The notes under the pieces are model-generated. The model saw only the letters and a program-made list of their open reading frames with translations, was not told the DNA's origin and ran no database searches. From an uncultured Clostridia bacterium (GTDB lineage Bacteria; Bacillota; Clostridia; Christensenellales; Borkfalkiaceae), in NCBI GenBank assembly GCA_947595585.1, contig CANQET010000007.1:1-64000 (forward strand): DNA of 64,000 nt, read 5' to 3'. The position numbers were made by a program, and so were the translations under genes. Numbering within the stretch: position 1 is the first letter of the stretch; the number at the start of each line of letters is the position of its first letter. Positions 24,701 through 33,578 of this stretch are shown here, in pieces.

Positions 24701-25723
24701 ATGAACGAAGAAAAACTCAAGGCGCTCGACGCCGTACTCGCCCAGATCGAAAAGGCATACGGCAAGGGCGCGATCATGAAGCTCGGGCAGGATGCGGGCA
24801 ACACGGATATCGAAGTCATCCCCTCGGGGTGCCTTACGCTCGACCTCGCCCTCGGCATCGGCGGGTTCCCCCGCGGCAGGATGATCGAGATCTACGGCCC
24901 CGAATCCTCGGGCAAGACGACGGTCGCCCTTCACGCCGTCGCCGAAGCGCAGAAGATGGGCGGCGTCGCGGCCTTCGTGGACGCCGAGCACGCCCTCGAT
25001 CCCGTCTATGCGCAGAAGCTCGGCGTCAACCTCGATGAGCTCTACGTCTCCCAGCCCGATACGGGCGAACAGGCGCTCGATATCGTCGATGCGCTCGTCC
25101 GTTCTTCGGCGATCGATATCATCGTCGTCGACTCCGTCGCCGCCCTCACGCCCAAGGCGGAGATCGAAGGCGATATGGGGGAGAGCCACGTGGGACTTCA
25201 GGCAAGGCTCATGTCGCAAGCGCTCCGCAAGCTCACCGCGATCGTCAATAAGTCCAAGACCTGTGTCATTTTTATCAACCAGCTCCGCGAAAAAGTGGGC
25301 GTGATGTTCGGCAATCCCGAAGTCACCCCGGGCGGCAAGGCGCTCAAGTTCTATGCCTCCATCCGCATCGACGTGAGAAAGATCGACACCTTGAAGGATG
25401 CAGAGGGCGCCGCGGGCAACCGTACGCGGGCGAAGGTTGTGAAGAACAAGCTCGCACCGCCCTTCCGTCAGGCCGAATTCGATATCATGTACGGCGAAGG
25501 CGTCTCGCAGGAGGGGTGCGTCATCGACCTCGGAACGCAGTTCGATATCATCAAAAAGAGCGGGGCGTGGTTCAGTTATAACGACAACAAGATCGCCAAC
25601 GGCAGAGAGAAGATGCGGCAGTTCTTGAAGGACAACCCCGAACTGATGGCGGAGATGATCGAGAAGATCCGTGCCAAGGCGAAGGGCGCCTCGGTCGCCG
25701 AAGTCGCCGGCGCCGAAGAGTGA
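24701..25723 (+). CDS. recA: Recombinase RecA
   Basis: 340 residues. Walker [10 protein letters not shown] (66-74), Walker [12 protein letters not shown]2/active-site region [17 protein letters not shown], and an acidic C-terminus. It forms the strand-exchange filament and triggers LexA cleavage. SD AAAGGAG 8 nt before the ATG. No LexA-type box was found between cinA and recA, so SOS control, if any, would act upstream. Confidence 0.98.
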   Translation: MNEEKLKALDAVLAQIEKAYGKGAIMKLGQDAGNTDIEVIPSGCLTLDLALGIGGFPRGRMIEIYGPESSGKTTVALHAVAEAQKMGGVAAFVDAEHALDPVYAQKLGVNLDELYVSQPDTGEQALDIVDALVRSSAIDIIVVDSVAALTPKAEIEGDMGESHVGLQARLMSQALRKLTAIVNKSKTCVIFINQLREKVGVMFGNPEVTPGGKALKFYASIRIDVRKIDTLKDAEGAAGNRTRAKVVKNKLAPPFRQAEFDIMYGEGVSQEGCVIDLGTQFDIIKKSGAWFSYNDNKIANGREKMRQFLKDNPELMAEMIEKIRAKAKGASVAEVAGAEE

Positions 25724-25775
25724 TCTTTCGGAAAAGTAAGTCCGAAGTCCGAAAGCCCTACCCCCATGGGGTTCA

Positions 25776-25965
25776 TTCCGAGCACTACCCCCTCCGTGGG
25801 AGGGGGACCGAGGGGGTGGGGCGGCGACGCGGCAAATACGCAGTCCGACCCTCATCCCGAACGTAGCGTAGCGGAGTGAGCGGATCTTTAAGATACACTC
25901 GCTACGCTACTTCGCCGTTAGGCGAAGTAAGAATCGCATTAGCCTTAGCCTTATATCGTCAATCA
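25776..25965. repeat. Repeat island 2
   Basis: Contains CCCCCTCCGTGGGAGGGGG, a GTCCGA/ACGCAGT motif and the module TTAAGATACACTCGCTACGC also seen at 39.5 and 52.1 kb. Its right end, GAATCGCATTAGCCTTAGCC and what follows to 25960, is the exact reverse complement (30 nt) of 10814-10843 in island 1. The repeat runs up to within about 15 nt of the nadE start. Confidence 0.75.
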
Positions 25966-25976
25966 TATTAAGACTT

Positions 25977-27893
25977 ATGAAACATCAATTCTTGAAAGTT
26001 GCGACGGCGAGCCCCGAGCTCAAAGTGGCGGATCCCGCCTTCAACGCACAAAAGATTATCGAGATCATCGAGGCGCAGTACGAAAAGGGCACCGAGCTTC
26101 TCGTCTTCCCCGAACTCTGCATTTCGGGGTATACCTGCGGCGATCTTTTCCTGCAGAAGACCCTCCTCGACGGCTGTCTTGCCGCCCTCAAGCGCATCGC
26201 CGAGAGCACGAAGGGGCGTCCCATGCTCGTGTTCGTGGGGCTGCCGATCGTGTATCAGGGCAAGCTCTATAACTGCGCCGCGGGCATTGCGAACGGCAAA
26301 ATTTCGGGGCTTGTGCCCAAGACCCACATCCCCAATTACGGCGAATTCTACGAGGCACGCTACTTTTCCCCCGCACCCGCCGGGGCGCTTTGGCTTCCCT
26401 TCGGCGGCGAGGCGAACGACGGCGCAACGTTTTCCACCGAGCTCGTCTTCCGCGACGAAAATCATCCCGAGATCGCCGTCGGCTGCGAGATCTGCGAGGA
26501 TCTCTGGGCGCCCGAATCGCCCTCCGCGTGGCTTGCGAAGAGCGGGGCGAGCGTCATCGTCAACCTCTCTGCCTCCAACGAGACGGTGGGCAAGCGGGAA
26601 TACCGCCACAAGCTCCTCGCCGCGCAGTCGGGCAAGAACCTCTGCGCCTACATCTATGCCGATGCGGGCGTGGGGGAGAGCACCTCGGATATGGTGTTTG
26701 CGGGAAACAGCATGATCTACGAAAACGGCACCTGCCTCGCCGAGGCCGAACCCTTCTCGGGGGACGTCTGCGAGGCCGAAGTGGATGTCGGCTTCCTCCT
26801 TGCCGAGCGCAGACGCAACAATACCTTCCGCGCGGGCGGCAAGACGGACGATTGGCTCGATGCCGATTTCGTGGGCGACGGCGACCTCTCTCTTCGAAAG
26901 ATCGACCCCATGCCCTTCGTTCCGCATGAAGCGGGGGCGAGGAGGGAGCGCGCCGAACTCATCCTCGATATGCAGGCGCACGCGCTCGCAAGACGCATTG
27001 CCGAGATCGGGGCGAAGACGGCGCTCCTCGGCATCTCGGGCGGCCTCGACAGCACGCTCGCCCTCCTTGTCACCTGCCGCGCCTTCGACCTTCTCGATAA
27101 GGACCGCAAGGATATTTTGGCGTATACGATGCCCGGCTTCGGCACTTCGCAAAAGACCAAGGGCAATGCGGATGCGCTCATGGAAGCCCTCGGCGTCTCG
27201 GCCTTTTGCGTGCCCATTACGGACGCCGTACTCGTGCATTTCAACGATATGGGGCACGATCCCGAAGTCCGCGATGCGGCCTATGAGAATGCACAGGCAC
27301 GCTATCGCACCATGCTGCTCATGGACGTCGCCAACGAGACGGGCGGGCTTGTCGTAGGGACGGGGGACCTCTCCGAACTCGCCCTCGGCTGGTGCACGTA
27401 TAACGGCGACCATATGTCGATGTACGCCGTCAACAGTTCGGTGCCCAAGACGCTCGTAAAATATCTCGTCCGCGCGGAGGCAGACCGCCTCGGCGGAAGC
27501 GTGGGGGAAGTGCTCGGGGAAGTGCTCTCGACGGAGATCTCGCCCGAACTGCTCCCGCCCGATGAGGACGGGGAGATCGCACAGAAGACGGAGGACCTCA
27601 TCGGTCCCTACGAGCTCACCGATTTCTATCTCTATCACTTTTTGCGCCGCGGCGACCGCCCCGCCAAGATCATGTACCTTGCACAGCGTGCCTTTCAGGG
27701 AAAGTACGACGACGAGGCGCTCAAGAAGTGGCTCATAAGCTTTTTCAGGCGCTTCTTCGCTTCGCAGTTCAAGCGCAACTGCGTGCCCGACGGCGTGAAA
27801 GTGGGCTCCGTCTCGCTCTCCCCGCGGGCCGATCTTCGGATGCCTTCGGATGCCTCCGCGGCGCTCTGGATCCGTGAGGCGGAGGAGCTGTAG
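25977..27893 (+). CDS. nadE: Glutamine-dependent NAD+ synthetase
   Basis: 638 residues, the two-domain form. The N-terminal nitrilase-fold glutaminase has E46 (FPELCISGY), K115 (VPKTHIPNYGEF) and C173 (GCEICEDLW). The C-terminal NAD synthetase has the PP-loop GISGGLDSTLALL. It converts deamido-NAD to NAD with glutamine as ammonia source. No recognisable SD precedes the ATG (ATTAAGACTT), and the upstream 200 bp are repeat DNA, so its promoter may lie within the island. Confidence 0.95.
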   Translation: MKHQFLKVATASPELKVADPAFNAQKIIEIIEAQYEKGTELLVFPELCISGYTCGDLFLQKTLLDGCLAALKRIAESTKGRPMLVFVGLPIVYQGKLYNCAAGIANGKISGLVPKTHIPNYGEFYEARYFSPAPAGALWLPFGGEANDGATFSTELVFRDENHPEIAVGCEICEDLWAPESPSAWLAKSGASVIVNLSASNETVGKREYRHKLLAAQSGKNLCAYIYADAGVGESTSDMVFAGNSMIYENGTCLAEAEPFSGDVCEAEVDVGFLLAERRRNNTFRAGGKTDDWLDADFVGDGDLSLRKIDPMPFVPHEAGARRERAELILDMQAHALARRIAEIGAKTALLGISGGLDSTLALLVTCRAFDLLDKDRKDILAYTMPGFGTSQKTKGNADALMEALGVSAFCVPITDAVLVHFNDMGHDPEVRDAAYENAQARYRTMLLMDVANETGGLVVGTGDLSELALGWCTYNGDHMSMYAVNSSVPKTLVKYLVRAEADRLGGSVGEVLGEVLSTEISPELLPPDEDGEIAQKTEDLIGPYELTDFYLYHFLRRGDRPAKIMYLAQRAFQGKYDDEALKKWLISFFRRFFASQFKRNCVPDGVKVGSVSLSPRADLRMPSDASAALWIREAEEL

Positions 27894-27924
27894 ATCGTCA
27901 AAATCAATACATGAGGTAAGAAAA

Positions 27925-29259
27925 ATGGCATTTATCAAGAATTTTACATGGGGCGTCGCAACGGCGTCGTATCAGATCGAAGGGGGCGCCTACGAGGCCG
28001 ATAAGGGCCTCAACGTGTGGGATATGGGCTCGAATACGCCCGGGCGCATCTTCGAAGGGCAGTCGGGGGACGTCGGCTGCGATCACTATCACAAATTCCG
28101 TGAGGACGTCGCCCTCATGAAGAAGCTCGGCATCAAGGCCTATCGCTTCTCCATCAACTGGGCACGCCTCATTCCCGAGGGATGCGGCAAGATCTCGGAG
28201 GACGGCAAGCGCTTCTACCTCGAGCTTCTGCGGGAGCTCAAGCGCGCGAAGATCGAGCCGTGGATCACTCTCTTCCATTGGGATTACCCCTATGCCCTCT
28301 ATCAAAAAGGGGGCTGGCTCAACCCCGCAAGCCCCGATTGGTTCGCGAAATACGCCGAAGTCTGCGGCAAGCTCTTCGGGAAATATTGCAATCACTTCAT
28401 CCTCATCAACGAACCGCAGTGCTTTGTCGGCCTCGGGCACAGCACGGGCGGGCATGCGCCGTTTTTACGGCTCCCCGATGGCGACGTCATGCGCATCGCG
28501 CACAACGTGCTTCTTGCGTGCGGCAAGGCGGAAAAGGTGCTCCGCAAGCTCCTTCCCGAGGTGAAGATCGGCACCGCGCAGGCCTTCTGGCCCTATCTTC
28601 CCACGAAGGATGAGGATTACGAGTTCGCCAAGAAGGAGACCTTCTCCTGCCACAGAGACTTCGGTTCGGTCAACTACTACACCGATCCGCTCATCTTCGG
28701 GCGGTACCCCGAGGAGTTTGCGGCTTGGCAGAAGGAGTGCGGCTTCACCTATCCCGAGAGCGACATGCAGATCATAAAGAGCAAGCTCGATTTCTATGGC
28801 GTGAACACCTATTCGGGGGACTACATCGCGCGCGACGGAGATGGCTTCCGCCGCGTGACGCCCCGCCCCTCGGATCCGCTCACCGATATGCGCTGGACGG
28901 TCCATCCCGATTCGCTCTACTACGGCGCCCGCTACGTGTGGGATCGCTATGGGCTCCCCGTCGTCTACACCGAAAACGGCGTTGCGCTCGCCGAGTGGAA
29001 GGATTTGGACGGTAAGATCCGCGATTTCTCGAGGATCGATTATCTCCGCCGCTATCTCCGTTCGCTCTCCCGCGCCGCCGACGAGGTGGAAGTGCTCGGC
29101 TACTTCTACTGGTCCTTCATCGATAATTTCGAGTGGGCAGAGGGCTTCTCCAAGAAGTTCGGCCTCGTGCACGTCGATTACGACACCTTGGAGCGCACCC
29201 CCAAGGAGAGCGCCTACTTCTACAAGAAGATCATCGAGACGAACGGCGAAAATCTCTGA
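27925..29259 (+). CDS. Glycoside hydrolase family 1 (beta-glucosidase / 6-phospho-beta-glucosidase)
   Basis: 444 residues. GH1 N-terminus FTWGVATASYQIEGG, acid/base Glu in LINEPQ (E163), nucleophile Glu in YTENG (E350), and C-terminal GYFYWSFIDNFEWAEGFSKKFG. A retaining exo-beta-glycosidase, cytosolic since there is no signal peptide. The FSKKFGLVHVDY tail favours beta-glucosidase over the phospho-type, but this is not decisive. No PTS or transporter gene adjoins it. It starts 31 nt after nadE with AGGTAAG as SD. Confidence 0.92.
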   Translation: MAFIKNFTWGVATASYQIEGGAYEADKGLNVWDMGSNTPGRIFEGQSGDVGCDHYHKFREDVALMKKLGIKAYRFSINWARLIPEGCGKISEDGKRFYLELLRELKRAKIEPWITLFHWDYPYALYQKGGWLNPASPDWFAKYAEVCGKLFGKYCNHFILINEPQCFVGLGHSTGGHAPFLRLPDGDVMRIAHNVLLACGKAEKVLRKLLPEVKIGTAQAFWPYLPTKDEDYEFAKKETFSCHRDFGSVNYYTDPLIFGRYPEEFAAWQKECGFTYPESDMQIIKSKLDFYGVNTYSGDYIARDGDGFRRVTPRPSDPLTDMRWTVHPDSLYYGARYVWDRYGLPVVYTENGVALAEWKDLDGKIRDFSRIDYLRRYLRSLSRAADEVEVLGYFYWSFIDNFEWAEGFSKKFGLVHVDYDTLERTPKESAYFYKKIIETNGENL

Positions 29260-29275
29260 ATTCCATACAACAAAG

Positions 29276-29306
29276 AACGCGCACGGGCGACCTGCCCGTG
29301 CGCGTT
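29276..29306. terminator. Terminator between GH1 and YwaF-like genes
   Basis: AACGCGCACGGGC / GCCCGTGCGCGTT with a 5-nt loop; convergent genes on both sides. Confidence 0.85.
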
Positions 29307-29327
29307 TTGCATAGATGGGGTAAGATT

Positions 29328-30215
29328 TTATGTTTCTTCCGAAGGCTTCTCTTCCTGCGTTTCGGGCGCCTCTTCGGGCGGAACGGCGGGGGCCTCTATC
29401 GATCTTTGCGTATCTTCGGCATTTTTTGCCTTCTTCAGGTGTGCGATGAGCACCGTGAGCCCGCCGAAGCCGTAGCCGAGCGCCGTCGCCGCAAGATAGA
29501 CGGGCAGGGCATACCAAAGAATGGGGGTATAGGGCTTTCCCGCGCCGCCGCGGAAGATGGGAAGCGTGAGCGCCGAGAGGATCTTCGCGGCCAAATTTCC
29601 TTCGTCGGAAGGCCCCATGAGCCAGAGGGGGCTCTGCACGAGCAGTCGCTCGTAGAGCGCGTCGCCCGTCACCCCTTCGCAGGCGATGAGGAAGACGACG
29701 TTGTTGACGAGCAGCAGGCAGAGCATCAGAAGAAACAGCAGCCCGAATTTCCACCCGTCTTTCCATCGGAAGGGGACAAACCCAAAGAGCGCGGGCAGAA
29801 GTCCGCTCAAGAAGAGCAGGGCGTGGCAGAACCAAAACCGCACGAATTCCCACGTAAGGAGACTTTTCCCGACGAACCAGACTGGGAAGAGGGAGGCGAC
29901 GGCGCCCGCACAGGTCGCAACATAGGCAAAATATTGCCGAAAGAGCTTGTTCTTTCCGAAGACGGCGAAGGGGGCAAAGAGGATGAGGAAGGCACAGGCG
30001 TTATACGCGGTGTTTTCGAGCGCGAAGCCCGTCCCCCACATATGCGGCCACACGAGGAATTTGAAGAGATGCTGGAAGAGATTGAGCCCGATGATACACC
30101 CGATCGCGATCTTCTTTGCCCGCTCGGAGCGCTTTTTCAAAGGGAAATAGAGCGCAAGCGTGAGCGCTATGATCGCAAGAAGGCTCAATATGTGCCGCCA
30201 GTCGAAGTAATGCAT
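29328..30215 (-). CDS. YwaF/TMEM164-like integral membrane protein
   Basis: 295 residues from the ATG at 30215; a longer frame exists but its start would precede the promoter. Six to seven hydrophobic helices with the family features (a His in FDWRHIL, NLFQHLFKF, ENTAYNACAFL), as in YwaF proteins (TIGR02206). A charged, Pro/Glu-rich tail of about 45 residues is added at the C-terminus. Function unknown. The promoter leaves 7 nt between TATAAT and the ATG, so this mRNA also appears leaderless. Confidence 0.72.
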   Translation of the reverse strand: MHYFDWRHILSLLAIIALTLALYFPLKKRSERAKKIAIGCIIGLNLFQHLFKFLVWPHMWGTGFALENTAYNACAFLILFAPFAVFGKNKLFRQYFAYVATCAGAVASLFPVWFVGKSLLTWEFVRFWFCHALLFLSGLLPALFGFVPFRWKDGWKFGLLFLLMLCLLLVNNVVFLIACEGVTGDALYERLLVQSPLWLMGPSDEGNLAAKILSALTLPIFRGGAGKPYTPILWYALPVYLAATALGYGFGGLTVLIAHLKKAKNAEDTQRSIEAPAVPPEEAPETQEEKPSEET

Positions 30216-30222
30216 ATACCAA

Positions 30223-30251
30223 ATTATAGTAGGCGCTTTTGCAAAAGTCAA
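30223..30251 (-). promoter_or_regulatory. Promoter of the YwaF-like gene, predicted leaderless start
   Basis: Minus strand TTGACT, 17-nt spacer, TATAAT, then 7 nt (TTGGTAT) to the ATG. Confidence 0.75.
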
Positions 30252-30312
30252 GCCCCCGAGGGCAAATTGTCTTCCCGCCCGAAGTTTGTGAATTTTCACA
30301 GAAAATGATAAT

Positions 30313-30464
30313 AGTTCGCAATGGCGAACTCACAGAAAAAATTTTCGGAATTTGTTTGACAACGCGAGAGGAGCGTGCTAAAATGAGTACAGTTCGCAAA
30401 TGCGAACCAACACTTCCGCGGGCGGCGGAAGATTTTTCGGAGAATGAGTTCGCAAATGCGAACC
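30313..30464. promoter_or_regulatory. Three GTTCGC-N4-GCGAAC palindromes controlling feo
   Basis: Box 1 30313-30330 (AGTTCGC-AATG-GCGAACT), box 2 30391-30408 and box 3 30447-30464 (both AGTTCGC-AAAT-GCGAACC). Box 2 sits at the predicted transcription start and box 3 just before the feoA SD; box 1 is upstream of the minus-35. The arrangement is that of a repressor, presumably metal-responsive, but the motif does not match the Fur or DtxR/MntR consensus sequences I know. Confidence 0.7.
30356..30384 (+). promoter_or_regulatory. Sigma-A promoter of the feo operon
   Basis: TTGACA, 17-nt spacer, TAAAAT; start predicted at about 30391, inside palindrome box 2. Confidence 0.85.
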
Positions 30465-30476
30465 AAGGAGATCGCA

Positions 30477-30689
30477 ATGCCGTTGTTACTTGCACCCATA
30501 GGGCAGGAAGTCAAGATCGTGAGGATCGCCCTCGACGACAAGACGAAGAAGCACCTCGAGAACCTCGGCGTGCTCGTCGAAGGGAAGATCACCGTGCTTT
30601 CCGCGAGCGGCGGGAGCACCGTCTGCCGCGTGAAGGAGGGGCGCCTCGCCCTCGACCGCAACGTGGCTTCCCGCATCTATGTGGCGTAA
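30477..30689 (+). CDS. feoA: FeoA-domain protein 1
   Basis: 70 residues from the ATG at 30477 (SD AAGGAG). SH3-like FeoA fold: API GQEVKIVRI, HLENLGVLVEGKITVLS, and C-terminal RLALDRNVASRIYV. FeoA is a small cytosolic partner of FeoB. Two consecutive feoA genes are common in clostridia. Confidence 0.85.
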   Translation: MPLLLAPIGQEVKIVRIALDDKTKKHLENLGVLVEGKITVLSASGGSTVCRVKEGRLALDRNVASRIYVA

Positions 30690-30710
30690 AATTTCTTTGG
30701 AGGAATTGGT

Positions 30711-30944
30711 ATGACAAAACTCTTGAGTGAGTTTGCCGTCGGCGAGAAGGGGATCGTGAAGACCGTCTCGGGCGAAGGCAGGCTCAGAAGAAGGCTGTTC
30801 GATATGGGGGTCACCCCGGGGGCGGACGTCCTTCTGCGCAAAAAAGCGCCCCTCGGCGATCCCATCGAGATCACGATCCGCGGCTACGAGCTCACCCTCC
30901 GCAAGACGGAAGCCGAGCTCATCACGATGGAGGTGAAAAAATGA
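30711..30944 (+). CDS. feoA: FeoA-domain protein 2
   Basis: 77 residues. Canonical FeoA motif RLFDMGVTPGADVLLRKKAP and DPIEITIRGYELTLRKTEA. SD GGAGGAA before the ATG. Its stop overlaps the feoB start. It is closer to the classical FeoA than the first copy. Confidence 0.9.
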   Translation: MTKLLSEFAVGEKGIVKTVSGEGRLRRRLFDMGVTPGADVLLRKKAPLGDPIEITIRGYELTLRKTEAELITMEVKK

Positions 30945-33304
30945 TGAAGTTCGCCTTGGCGGGCAACCCCAACTGCGGCAAGACCACGCTCTTCAACCTC
31001 CTCACGGGCTCGACGGCGTACGTCGGGAACTGGCCCGGGGTCACGGTGGATAAGCGCGAGGGCACCTACAAGCGCGGGGAGGAACCCGTGCAGATCGTCG
31101 ATCTGCCCGGCATCTATTCGCTCTCGCCCTATACGCCCGAGGAAGTGATCTCCCGCAATTTCATCCTCGATGAGAAGCCCGAGTGCGTCATCAACATCGT
31201 CGACGCGACAAATCTCGAGCGCAATCTCTACCTCACGACGCAGCTCATGGAGATCGATGTGCCCGTCGTCATCGCCCTCAATATGATGGACGCCGTCGCG
31301 CGGAGCGGCGATGAGATCGACGCCAAAGAGCTCGAAGAAAAGATAGGGCTCCCCGTCGTTTCCATCTCCGCGCTCAAGGCCGAGGGCATCAAAGAGCTCA
31401 TGGACCGTGCGATCTCCGTCGCCAAAAAGCCCCGTATGGGGACGACCGTGCTCCACGATAGTCCGCTTGCCCACCTCGTGCGCGACGTCAACATCGCCCT
31501 CAAGGGGGCCAAGGTCGAGGCGCCGCTCTTCCACGCGGTGAAGCTCGTCGAAATGGACGAGATCGAGGCGAAGATGCACCCCGAGCTTCTCTCCATGGTG
31601 GAGGAGTTCAAGGCGACCTTTGCCGACGACACCTTCGGCAACGACCTCGAGGCCGTCGTCGCGGATGCGAGATACAAATACATCGCCGCAAATTATTCTA
31701 CGGCATACCGCAAAAAACACAGGGGGGAGAAGCTCTCGAAGAGCGATAAGGCGGATAAGATCCTCACGAATAAATGGTTGGGGATCCCCATCTTCCTCGT
31801 CATCCTCTTCGCCATCTTCCACCTCACCTTCTCGGAGGACCTCTTCTTCATCGCGGGCTGGGCCAACCTTGCAAAGACGCCCCTGCCCACGCTCGGGGAC
31901 CTCGGTTTCGATACGGAAAATCCCGGTGTGACGCTCCTTGCATGCTTCTACGACGGCGCCGTCTTCTCCCCGGGCGTCATCTTCACCAATCTGTGGACGT
32001 GGCTCCTCGACTGGGTGGGGGTGCTCCTCGGGCTCATTACGGGTCATGCGCCGCTCTGGGTCGGAAGTTTTGTGGGCGACGGCATCTGGGGCGGCCTCTC
32101 GGCCGTGCTCGGCTTCCTGCCGCAGATCCTCACGCTCTTCCTCTTCTTCTCCATCTTGGAGGACTCGGGCTACATGGCGCGCGTCGCCTTCATCATGGAC
32201 CGCATCTTCCGCAAATTCGGGCTCTCGGGCAGGGCGTTCATGCCCATGATCATGGGCTTCGGGTGCAGTCTTCCCGCCATGATCAACACGAGGACCCTCG
32301 CCGACGACAAGGAACGCACGGCGACCATCCGCGTCATTCCCTTCTTCTCGTGCGGGGCGAAGCTGCCCATCCTCACCGCGATCTCGGGGGGCATCGTCTC
32401 CTTCTTCCATGTGGGCAACGCCGACCTCATCACCTACGCCATGTATCTCGTCGGCATCGTGACGGCCGTCGTCTGCGTCATCCTCATGCGCAATACGTCG
32501 ATGCGGGGGGAGGTGCCGCCCTTCATCATGGAGCTTCCCGCCTACCATCTGCCGCTCTTCAAGGGGCTGATGATCCACCTGTGGGATAAGACGAAGCACT
32601 TCGTGAAGAAGGCCTTCACCATCATCTTCGTCTCGACGATGGTCATCTGGTTCCTCTCCAACTTCTCGTGGGATTGGCACTTCCTGCCGCAGGAGATCGA
32701 ATACGAAGGGGAGACCATCCTCGCAAATCTCCAGGCAGACCGCAGTATTTTGGGCTCGATCGGGATGCTCATCCAGCCGCTCTTCACGCCGCTCGGCTTC
32801 GGTTCGCAGCTCGGAAGAAAAGCGGGTTGGGTGTTCGCCGTCGCCGCCATCACGGGGCTTGTCGCCAAGGAAAACGTCATCGCGACGTTCGGCACCCTCG
32901 CGGCCTGCGTGGCGGGCGAGTTCATCGCGACCGAGACGGGCATCAAAGAGGCCTATACGATGATCGAAGCGACGAACATCACCATTCCCGCACTCATCTC
33001 GTTCATCGCCTTCAATATGACGACCATTCCCTGCTTTGCGGCCTGCGCTACGGCCAAGGCGGAGCTCCCCGAGGGGAAGTTCAAATGGACGCTCCTCTTC
33101 TGGATCGCGACAAGCTATCTCGTCGGCACCGCGATCTATCTCATCGGCAGTTGGTGGTGGACGTCCTTCATCTTTGCAGGGCTCATCGCGGCGGCCGTCA
33201 CGGGCATCGTCCTCTGGAACAAAAAACACCCGATCGATACGGCAAATTGCATAGATGAGGTACAAAAAGAGGCCGCGGCATCGGACGAAGGAGGGGGACA
33301 ATGA
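30941..33304 (+). CDS. feoB: Ferrous iron transporter FeoB
   Basis: 787 residues. N-terminal G domain: G1 AGNPNCGKTT (7-16), G3 DLPG, G4 NMMD, followed by the GDI helical region. The membrane part has the two gate-like repeats (FFSILEDSGYMARVAF and the later GLVAKENVIATFG). It imports Fe2+ under anaerobic conditions. Translationally coupled to feoA2 (4-nt overlap) and to the small Cys-rich gene after it. Confidence 0.97.
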   Translation: MMKFALAGNPNCGKTTLFNLLTGSTAYVGNWPGVTVDKREGTYKRGEEPVQIVDLPGIYSLSPYTPEEVISRNFILDEKPECVINIVDATNLERNLYLTTQLMEIDVPVVIALNMMDAVARSGDEIDAKELEEKIGLPVVSISALKAEGIKELMDRAISVAKKPRMGTTVLHDSPLAHLVRDVNIALKGAKVEAPLFHAVKLVEMDEIEAKMHPELLSMVEEFKATFADDTFGNDLEAVVADARYKYIAANYSTAYRKKHRGEKLSKSDKADKILTNKWLGIPIFLVILFAIFHLTFSEDLFFIAGWANLAKTPLPTLGDLGFDTENPGVTLLACFYDGAVFSPGVIFTNLWTWLLDWVGVLLGLITGHAPLWVGSFVGDGIWGGLSAVLGFLPQILTLFLFFSILEDSGYMARVAFIMDRIFRKFGLSGRAFMPMIMGFGCSLPAMINTRTLADDKERTATIRVIPFFSCGAKLPILTAISGGIVSFFHVGNADLITYAMYLVGIVTAVVCVILMRNTSMRGEVPPFIMELPAYHLPLFKGLMIHLWDKTKHFVKKAFTIIFVSTMVIWFLSNFSWDWHFLPQEIEYEGETILANLQADRSILGSIGMLIQPLFTPLGFGSQLGRKAGWVFAVAAITGLVAKENVIATFGTLAACVAGEFIATETGIKEAYTMIEATNITIPALISFIAFNMTTIPCFAACATAKAELPEGKFKWTLLFWIATSYLVGTAIYLIGSWWWTSFIFAGLIAAAVTGIVLWNKKHPIDTANCIDEVQKEAAASDEGGGQ

Positions 33305-33474
33305 CGTGGTGGGAAATCCTTCTCATCGTCGCCGCGGCGGGCTATGCGGTGGCCGTTGTGGTGATGTGCATCGTGCGCAAGAAGCAGGGCAAGACTTCCT
33401 GCGACTGCGGCTGTGCCTCCTGCCCTCACTGCGCCGCCTGCGGTAAGAAAAAAGAGGGGGACCCCCCTCAATAA
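33301..33474 (+). CDS. FeoB-associated Cys-rich membrane protein
   Basis: 57 residues, overlapping the feoB stop (ATGA). One N-terminal membrane helix (WWEILLIVAAAGYAVAVVVM), a short basic stretch and a cysteine cluster (CDCGCASCPHCAAC, six cysteines). Proteins of this type regularly follow feoB in Firmicutes and may hand over or sense iron. SD GGAGGGGG. Confidence 0.85.
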   Translation: MTWWEILLIVAAAGYAVAVVVMCIVRKKQGKTSCDCGCASCPHCAACGKKKEGDPPQ

Positions 33475-33515
33475 AACGCTCACACGCGATCTCCAAGATA
33501 GATCTTCGGAAACGC

Positions 33516-33576
33516 CCTCCTCGAACTTGAGGAGGACGTTTTCAAAGGAGCTCGGCATTCCTTCGGAGAGGAATGC
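33516..33576. terminator. Two hairpins between feo and aspA
   Basis: CCTCCTC / GAGGAGG at 33516-33535 (feo side, followed by ACGTTTTC) and GCATTCC / GGAATGC at 33555-33576 (next to the aspA stop). Together they separate the convergent operons. Confidence 0.6.
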
Positions 33577-33578
33577 GT

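Noticed and set aside
25968-27938. Long minus-strand open frame opposite nadE (and similar ones opposite feoB, prs/malic enzyme, mfd and the hydrogenase)
   Set aside because: They are antisense shadows created by GC-rich third positions; the plus-strand frames carry recognisable domains, SDs and catalytic motifs, the minus frames none.
30216-30299. N-terminal extension of the YwaF-like protein
   Set aside because: The extended frame would start upstream of the gene's own promoter; the ATG at 30215 is the first one transcribed.
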